Assembly: GCA_020744425.1 (NCBI GenBank)
Contig: JAGMUV010000029.1
Location: forward strand, 806,001-870,000
Direction of reading: 5' to 3'
DNA: 64,000 bases
From: Dactylonectria macrodidyma
Taxonomy: Eukaryota; Ascomycota; Sordariomycetes; Hypocreales; Nectriaceae
Of the stretch, positions 21,775-32,720 are shown in pieces. The notes beneath the pieces were generated by a model. The model was not told where the DNA came from. It saw nothing but the letters and a program-made list of their open reading frames with translations, and did not search any database. Both the position numbers and the translations under genes were made by a program. The number at the start of each line of letters is the position of its first letter. Position 1 is the stretch's first letter.

Positions 21775-22647
21775 ACGTGGTTCACAAGCGAGCGAACCGT
21801 CCAAGCGAGCGAACCACTTTCCTTAGCTTGTCCTGCACTTCATCTTTAATTCTTATTTCTTTCACTACAACAAGTTGAATCAGAATCAAAAGAGGCCAGG
21901 TTACTCCTAGCCCTTCAGGCTATTAAGCAAGACGAAAAACTTAGTATCCGACAAGCTGCTAAACTCTACAACGTTGATCGCACAACCCTACGCAGCAGGA
22001 TGAACGGATGGCGTGCTCGACGCGATACTCCCGCCAATTCTATGAAATTGGCTCTCCCCGAAGAAGAGACTCTAGTCAAGTTCATCTTGGACCTAGATTC
22101 GCGAGGGTTCCCTCCCCGGCTGAGTGGTGTGGAAGAAATGGCCAATCTCCTGCTTTCGGGACGCGACGCAGGACGCGTCAGCCAGCGCTGGGCCTCCAAC
22201 TTCGTCACGCGGCAGCCAGAGCTCCGGGCGCGTTTTAATCGTGCATACAATTACCAGAGGGCCTTACGCGAAGATTCAGCTATAATTGACGTGGGGTTTA
22301 CCCGGAGGGCTAAAAAGACACGCCTACGGGAAGGGGGAGCACTTTCTATAGCAGATGGGCTAGATCTTTTGTCTCAAAAGGATATTGATAAGCAGGTCGG
22401 TCAGGAAATACATCAAGAAAGTACCCAGGAGAAAGACAGCGCCAGGTCTTCGGCATTGTGGTCATTGCGGTAAGAATGGACATAATGCAAGAACTTGTGT
22501 GAAGGATGAAGAAACGTCTGAGGAATCAAGTTCTGAAGACTTTGAGTAGGTTGTTTATGTTGTGGTTGTTTAATTGACAATTGAATGTAAGAATATAGTA
22601 GAAAGTGGCTCACTCGCTTGGATGGTTCACTCGCTTGTGAGCCACGT
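21775..22647 (+). mobile_element. Internally deleted pogo/Fot-type DNA transposon, 873 bp
   Basis: Terminal inverted repeats of 46 bp (21775-21820 and 22602-22647) match at 41 positions, and all five differences are transitions. A TA dinucleotide flanks both ends (21773-21774 and 22648-22649), the target duplication of Tc1/mariner-type elements. Each repeat contains the motif AAGCGAG(C/T)GAACC in duplicate, 17 bp apart, probably paired transposase binding sites. Between them lies a transposase gene lacking its catalytic core. The element is about half the usual length, so it is a non-autonomous deletion derivative. Confidence 0.9.
21868..22549 (+). pseudogene. Transposase remnant, DDE core deleted
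   Basis: The N-terminal part is well preserved without an ATG: an HTH of the psq type (ALQAIKQDEKLSIRQAAKLY, then NVDRTTLRSRMNGWRARR), and a CENP-B-like second HTH (EEETLVKFILDLDSRGFPPR, RWASNFVTRQPELRARFN). After NYQRALREDSAII the sequence jumps to tail material, so the DDE/D catalytic domain is missing. Downstream, in a shifted frame, is a CCHC zinc knuckle, CGHCGKNGHNARTC, followed by an acidic tail, which is the usual C-terminus of these fungal transposases. Confidence 0.85.
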
Positions 22648-22893
22648 TAAGTCTATTACATTAGGCACTAGCCAAAGCACGCGATAACGTAGGAGAAAAA
22701 AAGCAGACGTAATCCTGCGACAACATGTCTTGAAGATGTGACGGATTTCCCAGGTGGTTTATTTCATCTAAACCAAAGGCTAACGGAAAAGCTCAACCAA
22801 AAACAAAAACAAAAAAATGCCTCAGTCGAATCCATGATTCAGGACTGGGTACAAGTGTGTCGCTGCCATACGTCCCCAAAGGCCGCCTTACAC

Positions 22894-23223
22894 CTAAGCA
22901 TAGCATTGGTTCTGTTGGTAGTATCCGCATCGAACGGAGTAAGGGAGGTTGGTGTTTCCCTGCCTGATGGTGCGATCATAGTCCTTAGTCGAACCCCGAG
23001 CATGGCGACAGACGGCGCATCTGTTCGAGTAGCTACCTCTGTTTTTAACGGCAAGTTCACTATTGGCGATATGACCACCAATATCTTCACACATTGCGAC
23101 AGCCTTAAGATCCCGCCACACATCCAAATTACTTGTACCAGACCACTGATAGAAGATGGCGCAGTCCTTCGCGACAGCCAGAAGAGGGCCGGCGGCAAAG
23201 ATGGCGAGAACTGAAAAACGCAT
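22894..23223 (-). CDS. Small secreted cysteine-containing protein
   Basis: A 109-residue single-exon frame. The start at 23223 gives a clear signal peptide, MRFSVLAIFAAGPLLAVA, before KDC. An earlier in-frame ATG at 23280 would bury it. A TATAAAAG box lies about 160 bp upstream on the same strand. The mature part has six cysteines (KDC, AMCED, NRCAVC, VRCGY, QNQC) and ends QNQCYA. No domain recognised. Size, secretion signal, even Cys number and the repeat-rich neighbourhood fit a candidate effector-type protein, but that is inference. Confidence 0.6.
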   Translation of the reverse strand: MRFSVLAIFAAGPLLAVAKDCAIFYQWSGTSNLDVWRDLKAVAMCEDIGGHIANSELAVKNRGSYSNRCAVCRHARGSTKDYDRTIRQGNTNLPYSVRCGYYQQNQCYA

Positions 23224-24002
23224 GCTATATAGCATATTAGCCAGGGCTTGTAAGTTGTAGGGTCCTGAATGTACGTACATGGCGAATCTGTCGATAGAGC
23301 TGAAGACTTGAGTAGACTTGAGTGAGCGAGATGACTGGGTGGATGAAGATTAACACGGTATGTAACCAGACCACGGAGAGCTTTTATAGCAGCAGGAATA
23401 AGTGCAGAGAATGACGAAGCGAATAATATGCGCTCCCTAGAAGGTGGAGAAAAAATACGAAGATGTCATGACACTAACTGAGCAAAGGTATCCTCAGGTG
23501 GATATTACGAATGTAATAGGGTTCAGATCGAACACTTTAGCCCCTTCTCACCCTCTCAAACGGGGCGAAAAGGTGCGGTAGATTGGTCTATCTAAAACTA
23601 AGGAATAGGAAAGGAGGAGGAGCTAAGCTATGGGTAGCTTACAGCTATAAAGCAGAGCTCTCGCTTGCGGTAGTAGCTAGCAGAAAGGGAGGTCAATCTC
23701 GCCTACTAGGGCGGGAAGGTCACGTGCCGCGCTGTGATCTCCTCCCATGTGGACCAACAAGATGTCGAAAAGTCAAGCGAGCTGACCGATATAAATGCGG
23801 TAGACAAAGTGCCTGAGCCGCACATACAAGGTCTTCCATCCAGATCCATCAAAAGCAAAGCGCGAGCACAATTGCAGTTACACAGACGGTTAGGCCATAG
23901 CTGAAGGCAGGACTTCTAAAAGGATATGACAGGCTGCTGAAGGATATGAGTGGCGAAGTGGCTGGGGTACTTACTTAGTGGCTAGTGCATCGCACTTGGA
24001 GT

Positions 24003-24130
24003 GGTAGATAGATGCATCTATCTATATCTACATGCAGCCTACCTCTATCTATCTACATTCCGTTTTATAACAAAGTATCTACATCCATCTACCTTGGGTG
24101 TCGGTAGATAGATGTAGATAGATTCCCAAC
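24003..24130. repeat. Palindromic GTAGATAGAT / ATCTATCTAC cluster
   Basis: The words GGTAGATAGATG and CATCTATCTA recur in both orientations across about 130 bp, giving several potential hairpins. It begins GTGGTAGATAGATGCATC and ends GGTAGATAGATGTAGATAG. It could be a tiny inverted-repeat element or an expanded simple repeat. Confidence 0.6.
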
Positions 24131-24370
24131 CCTGGTTGTTTACTTGATTACCAATATGCGCGTCTATTGGGTGCTGTCATGGATCCCCCGATACGCAATC
24201 TCGGCATCTTTCACTTACCATGGTAAATCAAAGGGCCCTAAAGATCCACTTCTAGATTAGGAGAATTAGGTCGTGTTATTGTAATTGGAAGGCTGGCTCG
24301 TGGGTATAGCTTTACGACCTGGTGTCTCGGCACTAGAAGCGGGGGGCTAGCAAGTTAGCGAGACATCTTA

Positions 24371-24398
24371 GCGAGTACGTCGTATACAGGGGTGTCAC
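24371..24398. repeat. Isolated end related to the 19.76 kb inverted-repeat element
   Basis: GCGAGTACGTCGTATACAGG followed by GGTGTCACC matches the reverse complement of the left end and inner border of the element at 19761-19916. No opposite end is visible nearby. Confidence 0.55.
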
Positions 24399-24977
24399 CA
24401 GTAAGTTAGTTGAAGGCATCTTAACCCTTTTCAGGCTGGCATGCTCGGCTAGCCGGCACACATCCACTGTGTAAACCTAGGACTGCCTACTCTGTAGCTT
24501 TAACTTCAATGGGACTATGCCTCCGGGCGCCACAGATCCATGATCATAATTCTCTCTGCTTCCTGAGTGAAAATTTGTATTTGTCAGGGGCCGAGCAACC
24601 CTTGTGGTCCGTGTGATTGGCATACCGAATAAGTACCCCGCGCGGCTAGGTCCACAATGCAAACTTTCATCTTTGGGAACATGGGCCTAGCGGGGCCGAG
24701 CAAGCAATGGGACAAGGGAGGATGAATTTTGTGCTAGGCTTGTGGGTGCTCGTCTTGACACCCCAAAAATAGGCCTGTGGGGCGCCCTTTCCGCACCTGG
24801 GGGGACAAAGGCAGATGCGGAGGCATCAAGGCCTCCCTGTCTTTAGTATTGCACACTTAAAACTCACGAACTGCAAGTGGAATTAACAAGCCTTAGAATA
24901 GTAGTGCAACTTCAATAGATACAGAATAAACACTTTTCGCGGAGGGGCGTTGGCGCGTTATACAACCTCATCTTAAT

Positions 24978-25555
24978 AAGAGTTATGCTATTCACACAGC
25001 CGTTTTTCGCTACTCACACAGCTCGTCACGTGAGACCCCGTAATTTCCGTCTTCTTTCTTCATCTTCCCCTTTACATAAGTTACCTAAAATTCTATCACA
25101 GGTAGAGGTGACCAAGAATCACGCAAAAAGTTTCTTAGCCTAGGTCCAAAGACCTGACCACAATCTCATCTCGTAGAGACGATTGAGTGACCGGAATGGG
25201 GCTATCGTCAGCCGGCGTTGGTGTTGCTGAGAGCCTCGAGCTAGCCCGGGTTCCCCTTCCCCTTGTATTTGAGCTGTTCGTGATCAACTTGATGATGGCG
25301 TTGAAGCCTGTGACGTGGGTAAATCCTCCTCGATCTCGGCTTGGATCCGGTCTCGACGGATAATCGGATTCAGCTGCCGTTTGTTGCGATGATTTTGGCT
25401 CTGCCTCACAGCGGTTGAAGCTATCGACGAACGCGTTGATGATATTGATGATGATCTCGTGGTCTCCCTCATTTCCCAAATTTTAAGTTCATGTGACCAT
25501 TCACGCCATGAGCTGTTTGAGTAGCAAAAATGGGCTGTGTGAATAGCATGACTCC
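24978..25555. mobile_element. Inverted-repeat element flanked by TTAAT, 578 bp
   Basis: About 55-bp terminal inverted repeats share GCTATTCACACAGCC, GCTACTCA-ACAGCTC and CGTGA. TTAAT stands directly outside both ends (24973-24977 and 25556-25560) as a candidate target duplication. TTAA-type targets are known for piggyBac-like elements, but no transposase signature is readable. The core is occupied by one 114-codon ORF on the minus strand. I found no second copy in this window. Confidence 0.7.
25135..25479 (-). CDS. ORF inside the TTAAT-flanked element, unknown function
   Basis: An uninterrupted 114-codon frame fills the centre of the element: MGNEGDHEIIINIINAFVDS, an acidic/polar middle with SRPDPSRDRGG, then GFNAIIKLITNSSN and a Ser/Thr/Pro-rich tail. 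It is unlike any transposase I know. It may be a captured host fragment, an accessory protein of the element, or chance. Similar hydrophobic-polar stretches (NIINAFVDSFNR, NAIIKLITN) suggest helical segments. Expression unknown. Confidence 0.4.
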   Translation of the reverse strand: MGNEGDHEIIINIINAFVDSFNRCEAEPKSSQQTAAESDYPSRPDPSRDRGGFTHVTGFNAIIKLITNSSNTRGRGTRASSRLSATPTPADDSPIPVTQSSLRDEIVVRSLDLG

Positions 25556-25990
25556 TTAATGGTAGCTAGGTTTCCCTGGTAATTTTAAGCCTGCTGTGTG
25601 TTTAAAGACATGTTAAAATTTGATTCAACGATATTTCGTAGAGGTAGCAAAAGCTGAACCGTATACATCGCTGATTATCAGTCAAAGGTTGCACAGGCGC
25701 CCACCAATAGATTGAAGAGAAACGAGAGCAACGAAGTCATAGGGAACTGCTACGTAGCGCGCGTTAAGTCCACTAATCTAACTACCCCTTTTCCAGGCTT
25801 CCTGTTTCTTGATATCCCAATCACCCAAACCTCTCTCCTGTACCCCATGCCCATCTATCCAGACATGTTCATCCCGGCGGCCGCGCACGTCCATCGCTTG
25901 CCTCCTGGTCCATCGTAGGCATTTGGCAGGGCTCCAGCATTGATACGCCTTCCGTGCTTTCCCCAGGAGGTGTATCATTCATCTACACGC

Positions 25991-26467
25991 CTAGATTAAC
26001 TCTAGAGGGTTGATGCGATCCTCAGAGGGGGCAGCTTGAATAGAATCCCAATGCTCGGCAATACAACCCCCTTCATACCTGAAAACATCCACCACAGCAT
26101 TGTACCTCGCTGATCCAAAGCCTTCCAACTTCCAATGAAGCCAACCAATGTCGTTCTGAAATCCCTGATGCTTAATGGTGATGTTCCAGTTCTGGATATT
26201 TCCTGATAAAAAATCAATTGTCGTTTGTCTGCCTGACGTCATGAGAGGATTGTGTTGAATGTACGATTCGAGTGCATGTTCATTGAACGCGCGGGAGACA
26301 TCCTTGTCAATGTATAGCGCTTGGACGAATTCGGAGAAGTTGATTGACTGCTCTTTTGGAGTGACACTCTTTCCTGGAACGCAGGTGTATGCTTTGGTGC
26401 GATGAGCTGAGATTCCTGGAAGAGAGAGGAGCATGGTGGTGCCGGCAATGAGGTTGGAGGGAAGCAT
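25991..26467 (-). CDS. SnoaL/NTF2-like secreted protein
   Basis: A 158-residue single-exon protein. It starts with a signal-like segment (MLPSNLIAGTTMLLSLPG) and then an NTF2-fold domain of the SnoaL-like polyketide-cyclase family. Markers are YIQHNPLMTSGRQ, VDVFRYEGGCIAEHWDSIQ and the short C-terminal NPLE. Members either cyclise polyketides or have unknown small-ligand roles. The predicted secretion argues against a biosynthetic cyclase, and no polyketide synthase is in the window. Spacing to neighbours shows no operon-like coupling. Confidence 0.75.
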   Translation of the reverse strand: MLPSNLIAGTTMLLSLPGISAHRTKAYTCVPGKSVTPKEQSINFSEFVQALYIDKDVSRAFNEHALESYIQHNPLMTSGRQTTIDFLSGNIQNWNITIKHQGFQNDIGWLHWKLEGFGSARYNAVVDVFRYEGGCIAEHWDSIQAAPSEDRINPLELI

Positions 26468-27255
26468 GATTGTTGAGAGTTGGAAGTGATTATACGAGTG
26501 GGAAATGGTTGTTGACAGTGCTGAAGATTGAACGAAGCACTCGGGTTCCAGCGAGGATAATATACCCTGACTACATCCCCAACCCCCCTCCCGGCGAAGC
26601 CGATGGCTAATTGATGACCAGTATTTACTGGCGCCGTGAATGTTACATCCTTTGTCCTACCACTGTAAGCAGCTGAATCATCGACCCCGTTTTGCGGAAA
26701 GTTTCATGCTGACTGATGATTTCTCAGGGAACAGGGTTTACTGTCAAACTTAGGATGGGAGGCTTAGTGAAAAGCTTATGCCAGAATCCACTTTCTTCGT
26801 AAGCCTTACCTACTAGTCTGCGTTAATTAATACCGGGCCCGCCTGCCTTGGCGGGGTCAAGGAGAGCTAATCAGAGTGGGGTGCGCTTAAGCCCCCCCCT
26901 ACATTATATCGTATGATCAAACTATACCCAGTAGGTATTTTCTATTCCGTATTGGCATAATCCCTTGGGGCCCTTTGAGGATAACCTAGACTGTCATCAT
27001 CCAAGGCAGCCTTAACCCAAGGCGGTGACATAATTTTACCACTATACCGAAGCGAGATATTGGTATCAGTAACTGGCCTGCCGCCAATTGATTATACATA
27101 GGTCGGCCACCTGTTGGGGAATGTCATCCTGCAAATTAACCTAACCTTCGACTCTACACTTACGACTTCGAATTTCGGACAAGACTCACTAGTCTGGGCA
27201 GTCCGAGGTGTGTCTCCCACGACAACCACAAATTTCAGGTATCTATTTGCAAAAG
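26468..27255. other. Spacer upstream of the aquaporin-like gene
   Basis: No gene recognised. Contains a C-rich stretch near 26890-26900 and ordinary AT/GC mix. Confidence 0.4.
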
Positions 27256-28505
27256 ATGTTCTCAATCAAAGCGGCAGGGGCAGACAAAGACGAAGAAGGA
27301 CTAAGGCGGCGCAAAGAATCATCAACCGAGGTCAAACTTGTCAAGTCATCTGGTGCGCAATTTCAAGGTTCCTTTGCCGCAGGCGCTCGCCATGAGCATT
27401 GGACGAAAGAGAACGAGTCCAGTTTCGGGAATAAAATATATCAATACCTGTTCTCCGGTTGGGGCAACAAGGCTATCTGGAAAGCTGCGGTTTGTCTACC
27501 CTAACCATGGATGGCTGTTCGCTTCCGTGAAGCCACGCTTTAGGCAATAAAATTGGCTGACCTGGATCAAAGATTATCGAGTTTATTGGGACATTGTCCT
27601 TGACGTACATGGCCGCCATGGTCAGTGTAGCTGTGCTCAACTTCGAATCAACACACCTGCCAGCCTTTGCGGGAATCATCAGCTCTGTCATGATCAGCCT
27701 GTTCATATATGGGACTGCCCCAGCCTCCGGAAAGCCTTTCCAGATTCTAGACCCAGTTGTAGCCCAAAACTAATAACCGAACAGGTGGCCATCTCAATCC
27801 CATGATTACCTTTACAACTCTTCTCACTGGTCTTATCGAATTTCCGAGAGCAGTGCTTTATATCCTCGCACAGGTAGCTGGCGGGTCTCTTTCAGGTGGC
27901 TTGATCAGAGGGGGTCTTGGCCACGCTGCAACGGAGAAGTAAGATCACAGCCTGCTGTCTAAATCATTCACGAAACTAATAAATCGGTCAAAGTTACCGT
28001 GGAGGTGGTTGTTTCTTAGATAACGATAGAGTCAACTCGGTATCCCTCGGCCAAGCCTTTCTCTTAGAGATGAGCTTTGCACTGATCTCGATGTAAGTCA
28101 TCCACTTCTATATCCTATATAGTCATCTGTTAGCTAAGAATTCTAAGTTTTTTAGCCTTCGCGCTCGGGTTGGATCCCCGGCAAGCAACTTTATTTAGTC
28201 CTGCCGTTGGACCAGCCTTGGTGGGGTTATCAGTTGGCATACTGATATTTGCCGCCGGGGGGCTTGGATTTTCGGGATATTCTGGGCCTTCTTTCAATCC
28301 TGGAAGATGTCTTGCATATTCTGTGGCCAGGAACAATTGGGAGAGTATGTTGTTATCAAACATTGGATTAACTTCTACTAATAAAAAGTTAGATCAATGG
28401 ATTTTTTGGATAGGCCCTATGACTGCGGCTATTATCCAGAGTGTTCTGTACCGTTTAGTTCCGCCGTTTCGCATTCTTTCAAGCTCTGATGATAAGTTAG
28501 CATGA
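27256..28505 (+). CDS. Aquaporin-like channel (MIP family) with NPM and NPG motifs
   Basis: Six exons: 27256-27489, 27573-27729, 27785-27938, 27994-28092, 28148-28344 and 28393-28505, together 954 nt and 317 residues, with all joins in phase. After a 65-residue polar N-terminus come six hydrophobic helices. The first pore loop reads SGGHLNPMITF (NPM, residues 135-137) and the second GPSFNPGRC (NPG, residues 265-267) in place of the usual NPA pair. Upstream of loop 2 is GLDPRQATLF, typical of fungal MIPs. NPx substitutions change pore selectivity in unorthodox aquaporins, so the substrate is open. Oddity: intron 2 (27730-27784) would begin GA instead of GT although the protein across it is continuous. 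It is either a rare GA-AG intron or a donor mutation that kills the gene. The 48-nt last intron keeps the frame if retained. Confidence 0.75.
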
Positions 28506-30017
28506 TATACTGTAAGTTATAAACTACCTTTACGGCTATGCTTTGATGGAAATAACTGGGAGATTGGATTCTTAACATTGGTATAATATTGTTACAATTA
28601 AGACTGAGATGAACTTTTTGTACCAAGGGTTGTGTGCAATGTAATGAATTACACAATTAGTAGTGGTCGTAGGATCACGAAGTAGTCATTCCCCAACTAA
28701 GATTAAAATCCAATAAAATCCAACCACCAATATAATCATAATAAATTATACACCAATCGGTAGAATAATTCACAAAGAACTCAATAACGCTTTTAAAAAT
28801 ATATTTATCACATTATATACATGTTCTGCGTTGAAGTAAAGACACATATTCAACGTTCAGAAGTTGAAAAAAACGCCCATGCGTCATGATCTTTCCTGAC
28901 CATCCCCATCGGGGGCAAGAAACATTGTCCTACATAAAGGCACTGTGGAGCACGAAAACTTCGCGGGTAACAGGGGAGGAAGAAATCTATCTTGACTTGT
29001 GAGCTTGATAGGAGATGTTTGTTCCGCCTAAATATTTCTCCGTGCATTCGTGCCTCATCTCATGTCACCAACAGTGAAATGGCTGAATCCTTCCTCATAC
29101 ATGGCTTAGTGATTCTTCCCAAGTTAAACCTGGAACCTTTCTTCCTCCGACCATCTTTTGCACCTATAGCCTGCTCGCTTGCAATTTGAACACCAACGTC
29201 TCTCTGGCAACTTCCTACCTACGTACCTTGACCCAGACATACCTAATCCACTCTCTCAGCCGTCTCCGCATGAGGCGGCGGCACCCTCCTTTCCGTAATA
29301 CGGCACCCGTGGCCTCAGCCTACCCAAAGGGTCCAATGGTTGCCCCTAATATGGATGCGCTATCTTTAGTCCCCATACCTAGCCGGACAATGACTCGGGT
29401 GGAGATGCCGTCTAGCCCTGGTCGCTACATTTCCCATGGCTGCCAGCAGTTCATCATGGTCTTGCTTACATATTTGCCGCGCGCGACGCCAACACGGAGG
29501 CGTATTTGTGGCGGACTCTGACCGGCGATCAGCGCCAGATTATGAATGAATGAGGTACGTCATTCCTGCCTTGAGTGCCTCTAATGGATGGCCTAAGCTT
29601 TCTTTTGTCTCTTTACACCGTCTTCATAACGCTAGGTGGTGGCACTGGACGAATGGAACACGGGGTTGGATGGGCTTGGCGTTATGCTGGCAGGGGTTCT
29701 AAATCCGTTAAATCCATCCAATACATCATAGCTAGGAAGAAGCTATTCCGAACTCGCGGGTCCTCGTGGCATAGGCAGCATGAAAACAGGCGCCAATGCT
29801 CTGCGCCGTCCTCTTTAAGCTTCATCCCACCGGAGTAATTAATAAGCCTGAGACGATTTGCAGGGACATGCCCCTTTGAAAGTATCACCCACTTGCCAAC
29901 ATGGTGTAGGTTTCCTTCACCATGCGAGGCCTAGCACCGGCCACTTGGCCGGTGCTCTAGCTTGGGTTATATGTCTTCATACACTTAAAGGTAAGGTACT
30001 GCAGTGGACTTGGACCG
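28506..30017. other. Gene-free stretch
   Basis: AT-rich to 28850, then mixed. A short perfect hairpin with GCACCGGCCA-CTTGGCCGGTGC lies near 29930-29955, upstream of the enoyl-reductase-like gene. Open frames here have no family features. Confidence 0.4.
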
Positions 30018-30028
30018 TATATAAAAGG
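30018..30028 (+). promoter_or_regulatory. TATA box of the MDR gene
   Basis: TATATAAAAGG, 110 bp upstream of the ATG at 30128. Confidence 0.6.
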
Positions 30029-30127
30029 CGTGCACAGCGTGTTGCTTTGAGAGAAGAAACAGATCAATATCGCCAACTCTTCCTGACACCAACAAAGTTC
30101 CTCACAACACAACCATTTCTCTCCATC

Positions 30128-31230
30128 ATGGCGAAACAGTCTACTCAAACCGCGGCCTTTTTACCTGCCGTTGCGACCGACCTCGTCCTTGAGGCGTGCC
30201 CGATTCCCTCTCCTGGACCCGGCGAAGTCTTGATCCGCAACCGTGCCATCGCCATAAACCCTATCGACTGGAAGCGACAAGCTTGGGGTTTTATGATACC
30301 TTCTTACCCAGCAATCCTTGGCTCAGGTGAGCAGATGACGACAGAAACTGCTAATGGCTGAGTGCTGACGATGAGGATTGTACAGATATCTCCGGCATCG
30401 TCGCCGAGGTAGGGGAATCGGTGACGACCGTCAAGCCTGGCGATCGCGTCCTTGGGCTCGCCCACGGTTTCATCTCGGGCAAGAACGAAAACGGCGCCTT
30501 CCAGACATACACCGTCGTGAAAGCCTCCTCGACGGCCATTATTCCCAAAGACATGGGTTTCGCACCGGCCGCCACGGTGCCCATCGCCGTGGCCACCGCA
30601 GTCATGGCCCTCTACGACGTGCTCGACCTACCCCAACCTCCTCCTGACAAGGCTCCAGTCTCCTCGGCCTCTTCCATCCTAGTCTGGGGCGCCTCTTCCG
30701 CCGTCGGTTCCATGGTTGTCCAGCTCGCCCGTCTGTCTGGCCTGACCGTGTTCGCCGCAGCTAGCGAGCGCCACCACGCCCGCCTGCGCTCGCTCGGCGC
30801 CAGCGTCGTGGTCGACTACAACTCGCCCGCTGCTGTCGCCGACCTCGTTGCTGCCGCCAAGAAGGCCGGGAAGGAGATCGAGTACGCTCTCGATGCCATC
30901 TGCGAGCCGGACACGATCAAGCCGACTGTAGAGGTACTATCCGCATCCACCGCAGCCACGAAGAAGATGGTATACACGTTGGAATGGCCCGAGGGTGTTC
31001 CTCAGCCGGAGGGCATTCAGAACCAGCAAGTACAGGTAGGAGGGATATGGACCAGCAGGGTGGATCTGTCCGTCTGGCTTTGTGAGGAGGCCCTGCCGAA
31101 GTGGCTTGAGACTGGTGCCCTTGTGCCACTCCAGCACAGGGTCATCGAAGGAGGGCTGGGCGGTATTCAGAACGCCATGGACCAGCTGAAGAATGGTGTT
31201 AGCGGAAAGAAGCTCGTGGTCGAGCTTTGA
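30128..31230 (+). CDS. MDR-family (zinc-type alcohol dehydrogenase-like) trans-enoyl reductase
   Basis: Exon 1 30128-30326 and exon 2 30386-31230 (intron GTGAGC..TACAG), 347 residues. A GroES-like N-terminal domain (PGPGEVLIRNRAIAINPIDW, the last a signature of this subfamily) leads, across the splice, into GSDISGIVAEVG and VKPGDRVLGLAHG. A Rossmann domain follows (ILVWGASSAVGSMVVQLA, with AASERHHARLRSLGA). No structural-zinc cysteine cluster is present, as expected for the fungal enoyl-reductase/LovC-like and quinone-reductase-like group. It may reduce enoyl or quinone substrates using NADPH. No megasynthase is near, so a pathway cannot be assigned. Confidence 0.87.
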
Positions 31231-31952
31231 ATGCGGCTTCTAGCAATGACGGGCTCGTATGAAGACAGGAAAGAAATAGAAGGCGCAATCTCGGGTACCG
31301 ATAGTCTATGAGCATATGCAATTCAACCGTCTTTCCGCTATTATACAACGAGCCTTTCTAACCTTGTAATTGTCATTCTAAACCTCGAGACTCGGCTCGG
31401 TTTAGCTCTGGCCCTTGATTATTTCGCTATCACCTTGGCTGGCGTGTTATGAATGCAGTGAGTAAAGGCGAGCGGAAAGAGTAAACAACATGTAGGTAGG
31501 CAGTCAAGGCTGGGACGGTAACATATTAGTACTGGTTCACGATGGCGCTCATCAATAGCAGGAGATGAGACGCGTCTAAAGCTCGCATACTCACGTACGG
31601 CTATGACGTGTATATTGTGTGGAAATCCGTCGCATTGACAAATGGGTTGGCCGATTATGTGAAGAACCTCTTGAATTAATTGCCGATATGTTAACAGTAT
31701 CACGGGCCAGGGCCCATATCCGCAAGACGTTCTAGGCTCGTGCGCGCCAGGGATGAGAAATCGTTCCACAGCTCAGGGGCACTTAGGAACTTCTTTCTTT
31801 CTTTTTCATCTTCGATGTAAATAGCATCCTGGACTAGATAGCTGGAATCCAGCTACTAGAGAGGCCGTTCACATACATCAAAGATCATTTTATTTGCACA
31901 CCCGGAGTACTTATTATTTTATTATCGAAGCTTTGAGCTACAAGCCGACAGA
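31231..31952. other. Spacer and probable retroelement 5' leader
   Basis: No gene recognised. The last 150-200 bp before the gag start could be LTR or leader sequence of the retroelement at 31953, but I found no matching second LTR. Confidence 0.4.
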
Positions 31953-32720
31953 ATGGATCACGCCAACCCGACCAATACCCTCGAAGCTATAATGCAAGAG
32001 CTCAAGAGCATACGAGAAGGAAACGCAGAGCTCAGAAGAACGCTGTCTTAGAACGATGAAGAGTTTAGATTGAAGTTACAAGCCGTTGAAACGGCAGTCC
32101 ACGACAGACGAACCAATACCACTCCCCTTACCCCGAGCGGACTCAGTATTTCGACACCCCAAGAAGGAGTTAGCACCCTAGCCCCTGAACAGAAGCCCAC
32201 TCAACGACCACACCCTCGACTCCCCGACCCAGCCCTATATGAAGGAAAGAAGAGTACATGGCGTGGATGGAAGCTAGAGATGGAGAACAAGCTGCATGAA
32301 GATGCTGACGCACTGGGTAGCTCTATGTCACAGTTCAAGTATGTGTACTCTCGGCTATCGGGAAGAGCAAAGGAGGATGTTACTACGTTTGTGGAGATCG
32401 AGGTGACAAGGTCAGAAGCCCGCCCTGCCTCGCTTCTCAATCGCCTGGACCTGTTATACGGAGACCGGGACCGCGAAAGGAAGGCTATTCAGGCACTACA
32501 CAACCTCAAGCAAGGAGAGAAAAGAGTCCTTCGCTGCCTTCTACCCCCGATTCGAGAGAGAGATTGCCAATGCGAATGCGGAAGCGTGGCCTGATGACAG
32601 CAAAATCTCATACCTCCGCAATGCCTTAAACGATAAGCTGAAGTTGATGCTCGTGCCAGTAAATAGAGCTGAGATTAACTCTTACATCGGCCTTGCAACA
32701 AAGTGTGATGATGACCACAC
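31953..32720 (+). pseudogene. Retrotransposon gag remnant, stop and frameshift
   Basis: Starts ATG at 31953 (MDHANPTNTLEAIMQELKSI). After a coiled-coil-like N-terminus there is a TAG at 32049 between LS and ND where Gln is expected. The same frame continues through LYEGKKSTWRGWKLEMENKL and LGSSMSQFKYVYSRLSGRAK to LYGDRDRERKAIQALHNLKQ, typical of gag from fungal LTR retroelements. Near 32520 the frame shifts and continues ESFAAFYPRFEREIANANA and ISYLRNALNDKLK. The product would be the capsid; this copy cannot make it. Confidence 0.8.

Larger units (their letters stand above)
23290..24977. other. Repeat-rich stretch without recognised genes
   Basis: Apart from the GTAGATAGAT repeats and an inverted-repeat end listed separately, I see no gene. 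The open frames here are short and lack family features. Confidence 0.35.

Noticed and set aside
29186..29521. 111-codon frame with ATG
   Set aside because: Arg/Pro-rich, no homology features, no promoter signs.
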